Origin: Betaproteobacteria bacterium
GTDB lineage: Bacteria; Pseudomonadota; Gammaproteobacteria; Burkholderiales; UBA9220
DNA length: 8,548 bases
Direction of reading: 5' to 3'
Assembly (NCBI GenBank): GCA_020061285.1
Contig: JAGUYQ010000237.1
Span: 1-8,548 of the forward strand
The first letter of the stretch is position 1. Every line of letters begins with the position of its first letter. This document shows, piece after piece, positions 1-4,363 of the stretch. The notes below the pieces were generated by a model. The model saw only the letters and a program-made list of their open reading frames with translations, did no database searches and had not been told where the DNA came from. The translations under genes and the position numbers were made by a program.

Positions 1-72
1 CAGGGCGGCGCAGATGAGCAATCGGTGGGACACGGACTTGGAGGCCGGGGCGGTGATGATGGTCGCGTTCAT
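1..72 (-). CDS. aroA: 3-phosphoshikimate 1-carboxyvinyltransferase (EPSP synthase), N-terminal 24 codons only
   Basis: Only the first 24 codons lie in the window and the frame runs open through base 1. The translation begins MNATIITAPASKSVSHR, which fits the start of EPSP synthases: a short strand followed by the conserved SKSxSxR phosphoenolpyruvate/shikimate-3-phosphate binding motif (Lys12, Ser13, Arg17). The enzyme transfers enolpyruvyl from phosphoenolpyruvate to shikimate 3-phosphate in the cytoplasm, two steps before prephenate. The ATG overlaps the pheA stop as ATGA, so the two genes are probably translationally coupled and cotranscribed. The identity rests on this short piece plus the operon context, which is the gene order I know from Desulfovibrio. 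The rest of the gene cannot be judged here. Confidence 0.85.
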   Translation of the reverse strand, partial: MNATIITAPASKSVSHRLLICAAL

Positions 73-1232
73 TCCTCGATGACCTCCGATTTTCCGGACA
101 CGTCGATATGCGGCCCGGCCGGGTAGCAGCCCAGGATGCGCAGGCTGTGGGTGCATTCGCGCAGTTCGTCCAGGAGCCTGGCGTATTCGGCCCGGCTTAG
201 GTCGCACTGCAGGTCGGCAAAAAACACGTACTTCCATTTCTCGCCCCGAAACGGCCGGGATTCGAGCTTGGTCATGTTGATGTCGCGCCCGGCCAGCTTT
301 TCCAGGACCGCGTGCAGGGCCCCGGGCCTGTCCGGGAGGTTGAAGAGGATGGAGGTCTTGTCCCGGTTTTCCTGCTTGGTGTCGCTTGGGCCGATGATCA
401 AAAACCGGGTCCAGTTGTCGGGCAGGTCTTCGATGTGGCTGGCCAGGACGTTCAAGCCGTGCATCTCGCCCAGGCGGCTGTGCCCGATGGCTGCGGCCGT
501 GGGGGTTTTCAGGATGCGCAGGGCGGCGGCGGCGGTGCTGTCCGTGGGGATGATCTTCACGCCCGGCAGGTTGGCCCGCAGCCATCCGGCGCACTGGGCC
601 AGGGGCTGGGGGTGGGAGTAGACGGTCCGTATCCGGGCCAGTTCCGTGGCCTTGGAGAGCAGGGAATGGCTGATCTTGCAGTAGACCTCGGCCTGGACGA
701 AGACGTCGTGGCGCATAAAGAGGTCCAGGCTCTGGCCCACGGTGCCTTGCAGGGAGTTTTCCAGGGGAACGAGCCCCAGGTCCGCCTCGCGGGTGGCCAC
801 GGCGGCGAACACGTCGTCGATGGAGGGCTTGGGCTCGAACTCCCCGGCCCGGCCCAGGGTGGCCATGGCCGCGAAGTGGGAGAACGTGCCCTCGGGACCG
901 AGGAAGACGACCTTTTCCGGGCGTTGCAGGCGGCGGGAGGAGGACAGGATCTCGCGGTAGATGATGCGCAGGTGCTCGGCGGGCAGGGGACCGGAGTTTT
1001 CGGCCACCAGACGTTTGAGAACCTCCTTTTCGCGAAAGGGCTTGAACACGGCCTGGTGGGTGCCGTCCTTGCGTTTGCCGACCTCGATGCTGGCCGCGGC
1101 CCGGCGGTTGAGAAGCGCCAGGATCTGGTCGTCGATGGCGTCGATGTCCCGGCGCACCCCGGCCAGGAACCCCTCCAGGGCCTCGGGGGAGGCGGCGGCA
1201 GGGGCGGCGGGTGAGGGCTTTTTGGCGGCCAT
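69..1232 (-). CDS. pheA: Bifunctional chorismate mutase / prephenate dehydratase (P-protein) with ACT domain
   Basis: A 387-residue protein converting chorismate to prephenate and then to phenylpyruvate, the precursor of phenylalanine. An Ala/Pro-rich tail (about 1-18) precedes an AroQ chorismate mutase domain (about 20-105), where Arg27, Arg44 and Lys55 align with E. coli catalytic Arg11, Arg28 and Lys39. The dehydratase domain (about 107-282) shows FLGPEGTFS (110-118), a VPLENS motif (155-160) and the catalytic Thr-Arg-Phe (275-277). A C-terminal ACT domain (about 293-372) carries GALH (304-307) and ESRP (324-327), the family's Phe-binding motifs, so feedback inhibition by phenylalanine is likely. 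Length and domain order are normal for P-proteins. An AAGGAGG ribosome site lies inside the end of the upstream gene, 8 bases before the ATG. The gap to that gene is 3 bases, and the stop overlaps aroA. Confidence 0.96.
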   Translation of the reverse strand: MAAKKPSPAAPAAASPEALEGFLAGVRRDIDAIDDQILALLNRRAAASIEVGKRKDGTHQAVFKPFREKEVLKRLVAENSGPLPAEHLRIIYREILSSSRRLQRPEKVVFLGPEGTFSHFAAMATLGRAGEFEPKPSIDDVFAAVATREADLGLVPLENSLQGTVGQSLDLFMRHDVFVQAEVYCKISHSLLSKATELARIRTVYSHPQPLAQCAGWLRANLPGVKIIPTDSTAAAALRILKTPTAAAIGHSRLGEMHGLNVLASHIEDLPDNWTRFLIIGPSDTKQENRDKTSILFNLPDRPGALHAVLEKLAGRDINMTKLESRPFRGEKWKYVFFADLQCDLSRAEYARLLDELRECTHSLRILGCYPAGPHIDVSGKSEVIEE

Positions 1233-1235
1233 GGC

Positions 1236-2210
1236 TCAGCCCTCCTTGATGTCTTCGGCGATGCGCATGCCGAAATGGCGTCCGGCCACGTCCGTGCGGC
1301 ACAGGATCTCGTCGCCCACGCGCAGGGAAACCACGCTCACGGGAGAACCGTCGGGCGTGACCAGCCGGATGGTCTCGGCGTTTTGCAGGAAGATGCGGCC
1401 CTCGGTGTCGCCAATATTTGCGGCGATGAGCAGCATGGGCCGCACCTCCACCTTGACCCGGCCCACCACGGCCAGGGAGGTCTCGCCCGTGGCCGAGACG
1501 ATGAGCACCTCGTCGCCTGCGGCCAGTTCCTCCAGGTAGCGGGTTCTGTCCCCGGGCATGGCGGCGTAGGCATGCACGGCCCCGGCGTTGATGCGGAAGG
1601 GCCGGGCGGCCACGTAGGGGTTGGACTCGGTCTCGGCATGGACCAGGAAGGTAAACGCGCTGGAATTGCCCACCAGCATGCCCTGGCCGGTGCGCAGCAT
1701 GGAGATGGTGTCCACGCAGACCCGGTGCCCCAGGCCCACGGGGGTGATCGCGGTGACCACGGCCGGGGTCAGGGACATGGACCCCTGGCTGATTTTGAGT
1801 TCGGCCACGATGCGTTTGAGGTCGGCTGCTCCCTCGGGCAACACCAGGATGCGGTCCACGCCGCGCTCCAGGATGCCTGCGGCCAGCCTGGCCTCGGCCA
1901 GGCTGGCGGCCTCAAGCCCCACGCCCGCGACCTGGGCCAGGATGTTTTCCACGGGGATGATCTCGCAGCCGCGCGCCAGAAAGACCGTTTCGCCCTGGCG
2001 GATGCGGCGCACGGCCTCTTCCTCGTCGGCCTTGCAGGCCACGGCGATGATGGCCGCCTCGGACAGGGGGACCACCCGCACCCGGCCCAGGGCCTGGATT
2101 TTCTCCACGTCGTCGTCGTCGGCCAAAATGGCGTCCACGCCGGACTCCAGGGCCAGGGTGACGAACTTCTTGTCGAAGGGAACGGCTTTCGCCCAGATTT
2201 CCTTGCTCAT
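1236..2210 (-). CDS. aroB': 3-dehydroquinate synthase II (archaeal type)
   Basis: A 324-residue protein of the type II dehydroquinate synthase family (MJ1249-like), unrelated to ordinary AroB. In the known pathway it oxidatively deaminates and cyclises 2-amino-3,7-dideoxy-D-threo-hept-6-ulosonate (ADTH) to 3-dehydroquinate with NAD+. Family hallmarks visible are an N-terminal KEIWAKAVPFDKKFVT stretch (3-18), GLGHRVCVDT (about 159-168), GMLVGNSSAFTFLVHAE (about 177-193) and NPYVAARPFRINAGAVHAY (about 197-215), followed by a beta-rich C-terminal half. The length matches bacterial members. The start is supported by GAGG inside the upstream stop codon, 5 bases before the ATG. It sits 7 bases after the ADTH synthase gene, the enzyme that supplies its substrate, and 3 bases before pheA. 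Some annotations call this family simply 3-dehydroquinate synthase. Confidence 0.95.
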   Translation of the reverse strand: MSKEIWAKAVPFDKKFVTLALESGVDAILADDDDVEKIQALGRVRVVPLSEAAIIAVACKADEEEAVRRIRQGETVFLARGCEIIPVENILAQVAGVGLEAASLAEARLAAGILERGVDRILVLPEGAADLKRIVAELKISQGSMSLTPAVVTAITPVGLGHRVCVDTISMLRTGQGMLVGNSSAFTFLVHAETESNPYVAARPFRINAGAVHAYAAMPGDRTRYLEELAAGDEVLIVSATGETSLAVVGRVKVEVRPMLLIAANIGDTEGRIFLQNAETIRLVTPDGSPVSVVSLRVGDEILCRTDVAGRHFGMRIAEDIKEG

Positions 2211-2217
2211 GACGTCC

Positions 2218-3021
2218 TCATGTGTTGTCGGCCAGAAGTTCCATGGCCTGGTCCACGTCCCAGTTGCGCTGGACGATGCCGTGCAGGGCCTGGACGATGC
2301 GCGCCGGCTGGCGGTGCTGGAAGATGTTTCGGCCGATGGACAGGCCCGAGCCCCCGGCCTGGACCGAGTCGTGGGCCATCTGGATCAGGTCGCGGTCGTT
2401 GTCCATCTTGGGGCCGCCGGCGATGACCACGGGGATGCAGCAGGCCTCGGCCACCCGGGCGAAGCTGTCCACGTCGCCGGTATAGGGCACCTTGACCACG
2501 TCCGCGCCAAGCTCGGTGCCCACCCGGGCGCAGTGGCGCACGATCTCGGGATCGTATTCGTTTTTGATCTTGGGTCCCCTGGCGTAGACCATGGCCAAAA
2601 CCGGCATGCCCCATTCGGCGGCCTTGGAGGTGACCTCGCCGAAGTGTTCGAGCATGTGCCGCTCGGTCTCGTCGCCCAGGTTCACGTGCAGGGACACGCC
2701 GTCGGCCCCGAGCTTTAAGGCGTCTTCCACGGTGGCCACCAGGATCTTGGCGTTGGGATAGGGGGACAGGGCTGTCGAGGCGGAGAGGTGGATGATCAGC
2801 CCCACGTCGCGGCCCCGGCCGCGATGGGAGCAGCGGGGCAGGCCCTTGTGCATGAGCACGGCGTTGGCCCCGCCCTCGGCCACCTGGTTGACGGCCTCGC
2901 GCATGTCGATCAGGCCGTCGATGGGGCCCACGGTGACGCCGTGGTCCATGGGCACGATGATGGTGCGGTGGGTGTTGCGGTTTAGGATGCGTTCGAGCCG
3001 GACGGCTTTTCCCAGAAGCAT
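2218..3021 (-). CDS. aroA': 2-amino-3,7-dideoxy-D-threo-hept-6-ulosonate (ADTH) synthase
   Basis: A class I aldolase-fold protein (267 residues from this start) that replaces DAHP synthase as the first step of aromatic synthesis. In the archaeal pathway it joins L-aspartate semialdehyde to a fructose-derived ketosugar phosphate to give ADTH. Visible motifs are [12 protein letters not shown] near the N-terminus with the catalytic Asp (residue 26), a Tyr in MVYARGPK (residue 146) and the Schiff-base Lys in DVVKVPYTG (residue 177). Their mutual spacing equals that of Asp33, Tyr153 and Lys184 as I recall them for the Methanocaldococcus enzyme MJ0400. A C-terminal [13 protein letters not shown] phosphate-binding segment is also present. 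Two ATGs are possible, at 3027 and 3021. GGAGG lies only 2 bases from the first but 8 from the second, so 3021 is preferred. It is the first structural gene, preceded by an attenuator. Confidence 0.94.
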   Translation of the reverse strand: MLLGKAVRLERILNRNTHRTIIVPMDHGVTVGPIDGLIDMREAVNQVAEGGANAVLMHKGLPRCSHRGRGRDVGLIIHLSASTALSPYPNAKILVATVEDALKLGADGVSLHVNLGDETERHMLEHFGEVTSKAAEWGMPVLAMVYARGPKIKNEYDPEIVRHCARVGTELGADVVKVPYTGDVDSFARVAEACCIPVVIAGGPKMDNDRDLIQMAHDSVQAGGSGLSIGRNIFQHRQPARIVQALHGIVQRNWDVDQAMELLADNT

Positions 3022-3089
3022 GGCCATACCCTCCTTGCGGGTTGCGGTTTGGCCTCTCGGGGTCGCGGGTGACCGGGAAGCCGACGGCC

Positions 3090-3130
3090 AAAAAAAAGGG
3101 CCGCCGGCGTTTCGAATCGCCCGCGGCCCT
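3090..3130 (-). terminator. Rho-independent terminator in the aro leader (attenuator, segments 3:4)
   Basis: On the minus strand, the 13-base arm AGGGCCGCGGGCG (3130-3118) pairs with CGCCGGCGGCCCT (3109-3097) through 12 of 13 positions (one G/G mismatch). The loop is 8 bases and the stem leads straight into eight T's (3097-3090). It is a strong intrinsic terminator lying before, not after, the aro genes: 68 bases upstream of the ADTH synthase start and 25 bases downstream of the leader-peptide stop codon. Its 5' arm can alternatively pair with an upstream segment, as expected of an attenuator. No upstream minus-strand gene exists that it could plausibly serve as an ordinary terminator. Confidence 0.92.
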
Positions 3131-3225
3131 TGGAGAGGCTTTCGTGCAGTTCTGGTTACACCGCACCCCTCCCCCGACCACGGGCGTGGCTAAACCAGTA
3201 CCAAAAATAAAAACCGGAGGTCGGG
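3118..3225 (-). promoter_or_regulatory. Attenuator alternative RNA pairings: protector (1:2) and antiterminator (2:3)
   Basis: Segment 1, CCCGACC (3225-3219, leader codons 7-9), is the exact complement of segment 2 GGTCGGG (3179-3173), giving a 7-bp protector hairpin that loops out the aromatic codons. Segment 2 read slightly upstream, CGCCCGTGGTC (3186-3176), can instead form 11 consecutive pairs (nine Watson-Crick, two G-U) with GGCCGCGGGCG-type sequence at 3128-3118, the 5' arm of the terminator. The two pairings share 3179-3176 and are mutually exclusive. The layout follows the trp model: a ribosome stalled on the aromatic codons masks segment 1, frees segment 2 to capture the terminator arm, and transcription continues. 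The pairings were found by eye; no folding energies were computed. Confidence 0.8.
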
Positions 3226-3245
3226 ATGAGGTTTTGGTGTTGCAT
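3156..3245 (-). CDS. Aromatic amino-acid operon leader peptide (29 aa, seven consecutive aromatic residues)
   Basis: A 29-codon reading frame with ATG at 3245 and TAA at 3158-3156. It begins [11 protein letters not shown] and then reads F-Y-F-W-Y-W-F as codons 12-18 (3212-3192), followed by an Arg/Gly-rich tail. A run of three Phe, two Tyr and two Trp is what transcription-attenuation leader peptides of aromatic operons look like, except that here all three amino acids are mixed. It lies between a sigma70-like promoter and an intrinsic terminator ahead of the ADTH synthase gene. No Shine-Dalgarno sequence precedes the ATG (the upstream bases are C/T-rich), and an in-frame TGA lies upstream in the -35 region, so this ATG is the only sensible start. 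The peptide itself is presumably without function; its translation is the sensor. Inferred from sequence alone, but the fit is unusually complete. Confidence 0.9.
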   Translation of the reverse strand: MQHQNLIPTSGFYFWYWFSHARGRGRGAV

Positions 3246-3252
3246 GGGGAAG

Positions 3253-3282
3253 GGGATAGTCGGGGGCAGCCGGGATTGTCAA
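3253..3282 (-). promoter_or_regulatory. Predicted promoter of the aro operon and its leader
   Basis: A perfect -35 TTGACA (3282-3277) and a weak -10 TATCCC (3258-3253) are separated by 18 bases. The expected start of transcription, about seven bases past the -10, falls at 3246 or 3245; A3245 is the A of the leader-peptide ATG. The leader from there to the ADTH synthase start is about 224 bases. The -10 matches only three of six consensus positions, so the exact start is uncertain, but no better pair was seen within 100 bases upstream of the leader peptide. Confidence 0.6.
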
Positions 3283-3539
3283 GATTTTTTTCTTTGGGTT
3301 TTTCGGGTGTTGCCGGAAAGGTGGAATCAAGAGGTCGTGAAACTCAAAAAAAGACTTGATGCAGGGCCTTGAGTCTTCTAATAGGCTTGATGAAATCCGG
3401 TACCCACTGGAGGGAATTGCCGCCTACGGGCAAGGCCGCGTTTTTGTTCCCGCACCCGGCCCCGGCTTCCCCGGGGCCAGCCGCAAATCCAAACGCGGCG
3501 CGGGGAATGCGGCGGAGATCAAAAAAGACGTTTCTTCGC
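3283..3539. other. Unassigned part of the divergent intergenic region
   Basis: No convincing gene is visible on either strand. Short open frames here have GC-rich, low-complexity translations and no ribosome sites in the right place. Small structures are present: AAGACT at 3351-3356 against AGTCTT at 3372-3377, overlapped by ACTCAA/TTGAGT (3342-3347 and 3369-3374), a CTTGATG direct repeat (3355-3361 and 3386-3392), a TTGCC/GGCAA hairpin (3417-3433), and the stronger hairpin at 3458-3478 listed separately. It may hold upstream binding sites for either divergent promoter. Confidence 0.5.
3458..3478. repeat. 8-bp perfect inverted repeat (GC hairpin)
   Basis: GGCCCCGG (3458-3465) and CCGGGGCC (3471-3478) are exact reverse complements around a 5-base CTTCC loop. 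No T-tract follows on either strand, so it is not a normal intrinsic terminator. It lies upstream of both predicted divergent promoters. Its function is unknown, and in GC-rich DNA it may be incidental. Confidence 0.5.
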
Positions 3540-3568
3540 TTGACGTGGACCCGGGAGCTTGTTAAATT
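3540..3568 (+). promoter_or_regulatory. Predicted sigma70-type promoter of aprBA
   Basis: TTGACG (3540-3545, five of six consensus bases) and TAAATT (3563-3568, four of six) are separated by exactly 17 bases. Transcription would begin near 3575, leaving a leader of about 258 bases before aprB. The -10 lies inside a Rex-like palindrome, which is the usual geometry for repression. An AT-rich stretch downstream (TATATT at 3606-3611) could be a second -10 but lacks a -35 at proper spacing. Confidence 0.6.
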
Positions 3569-3589
3569 CCTCACAAGCTTTCCACGTCA
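3541..3589. repeat. 9-bp inverted repeat flanking the apr operator
   Basis: TGACGTGGA (3541-3549) and TCCACGTCA (3581-3589) are exact reverse complements, 40 bases apart, bracketing the Rex-like site. The left arm overlaps the -35 element and the right arm lies just after the expected transcription start. The arms are offset from the centre of the inner dyad by about 2.5 bases, so this is not one simple palindrome. They could be paired half-sites for another regulator, or able to extrude as a cruciform. Confidence 0.6.
3559..3576 (+). promoter_or_regulatory. Candidate Rex (NADH/NAD+-sensing repressor) operator of aprBA
   Basis: The 18-base sequence TTGTTAAATTCCTCACAA matches the Rex consensus TTGTGAA-N4-TTCACAA at 12 of its 14 defined positions, and the dyad extends outward as AGCTTGT/ACAAGCT (3556-3562 and 3573-3579). 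It covers the predicted -10 element and the region just before the transcription start. Rex is known to control sulfate-reduction genes such as sat in Desulfovibrio vulgaris, so a site here makes functional sense. A CRP/FNR-family regulator with a similar TGTGA/TCACA-like site is the main alternative. Confidence 0.62.
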
Positions 3590-3833
3590 GGACTTAATAG
3601 TCTGATATATTGGGGAGTTGTCATCGCTTGTCATGCAGGCGGTGGGATTTCCGGCCCAGATGGAAGGCTGAGGGTCGCCGGCAAGGGGCGTCGGCGCACG
3701 GCGCGACGAGAAAAGCCGGGGAGGGACACTTCCCGGCGGTTGTTCGTTAAGGCCGCGTGAAATCACCCGACGTATTGCTATACGGTGGAATTGGCACAGG
3801 CAGCAATCAACAACCAAAAAGTGGAGGACGACT
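3575..3833 (+). promoter_or_regulatory. Predicted long structured 5' leader of aprBA
   Basis: If transcription starts near 3575, the mRNA has an unusually long leader. It contains several hairpins: TCAGGACT with AGTCTGA (3587-3605, one bulge), CGTCGGCGC with GCGCGACG (3689-3708, one bulge, 3-base loop), GCCGGGGA with TTCCCGGC (3715-3737, one G-U, 7-base loop) and CGTAT with ATACG (3771-3784). A TTGTCAT direct repeat (3618-3624 and 3628-3634) spaced 10 bases apart, about one helical turn, is also present. No known riboswitch pattern was recognised. The aprB ribosome site GGAGG (3823-3827) lies 6 bases before its ATG. The leader could stabilise a heavily used mRNA or be regulatory. Confidence 0.4.
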
Positions 3834-4325
3834 ATGCCTACCTTTGTTGATCCGAGCAAGTGTGACGGATGCAAAGGCGGTGAGAAAACCGCGTGCATGT
3901 ACATTTGCCCCAATGACCTGATGATCCTCGATCCCCAGGAAATGAAGGCTTACAACCAGGAACCGTCGGCTTGTTGGGAGTGCTACTCCTGCGTGAAGAT
4001 CTGCCCCCAGGGCGCCATCGGCGCCCGTCCCTACGCCGACTTCGCTCCCATGGGCGGCACCTCGATCCCCATGCGGTCGGCCGACTCCATCATGTGGACC
4101 ATCAAGTTCCGCAACGGCAACATCAAACGCTACAAGTTCCCCATCCGGACCACCCCGGAAGGCTCCATCAAGCCCTATGACGGCAAGCCCGAAGGCGCCA
4201 ATCTGGAAGACGAGCTGCTGTTCACCGAGACCAAGCTCATCGAGCCCAAGGAAGTCCTGATGAAGGCCTTTCCGGTGACCGATTCCGATACCGTGCAGTG
4301 CTGGCTTGACGGTTTCTGCAAGTAA
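3834..4325 (+). CDS. aprB: Adenylylsulfate (APS) reductase, beta subunit (iron-sulfur)
   Basis: A 163-residue ferredoxin-like subunit of dissimilatory APS reductase that passes electrons to the FAD of AprA. Two [4Fe-4S] motifs are clear: Cys10, Cys13, Cys21 and Cys25 in the first, and Cys47, Cys50, Cys53 and Cys57 (CxxCxxCxxxCP) in the second. Trp48 matches the tryptophan described between the two clusters in the Archaeoglobus enzyme. The rest forms the beta-sheet and the extended C-terminal arm that wraps AprA, ending QCWLDGFCK. Length is typical for the family. The start is supported by GGAGG 6 bases upstream. It lies 38 bases before aprA in the usual beta-alpha order, behind its own promoter. 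The protein is cytoplasmic with no signal peptide. Confidence 0.98.
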   Translation: MPTFVDPSKCDGCKGGEKTACMYICPNDLMILDPQEMKAYNQEPSACWECYSCVKICPQGAIGARPYADFAPMGGTSIPMRSADSIMWTIKFRNGNIKRYKFPIRTTPEGSIKPYDGKPEGANLEDELLFTETKLIEPKEVLMKAFPVTDSDTVQCWLDGFCK

Positions 4326-4363
4326 TCTTTGCACTACAAGAAAATAATAGGAGGAGACATCCT

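Noticed and set aside
3090..3246. T-box or riboswitch as the explanation for the aro leader terminator
   Set aside because: No T-box sequence or specifier-loop arrangement was seen, and the translatable aromatic codon run with competing pairings explains the leader better.
3417..3445. TTGCC/GGCAA hairpin followed by TTTTT as a terminator
   Set aside because: The stem is only 5 bp, the T run is 7 bases away, and no upstream plus-strand gene needs ending there.
3344..3605. Short open frames of 69-78 codons on both strands in the intergenic region
   Set aside because: No ribosome site at a proper distance, low-complexity translations, and one overlaps the apr promoter and operator.
3757..3766. 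GTGA-AA-TCAC palindrome as a second Rex or CRP-type site
   Set aside because: The half-sites are too short and the 2-base spacing fits neither family.
3792..3806. Sigma54-like TTGGCAC element before aprB
   Set aside because: The required GC is not at the proper distance from GG; the spacing is wrong by two bases.
3587..3913. 108-codon minus-strand frame running into aprB
   Set aside because: It overlaps the aprB start and its iron-sulfur motif on the opposite strand, and its translation has no recognisable features.
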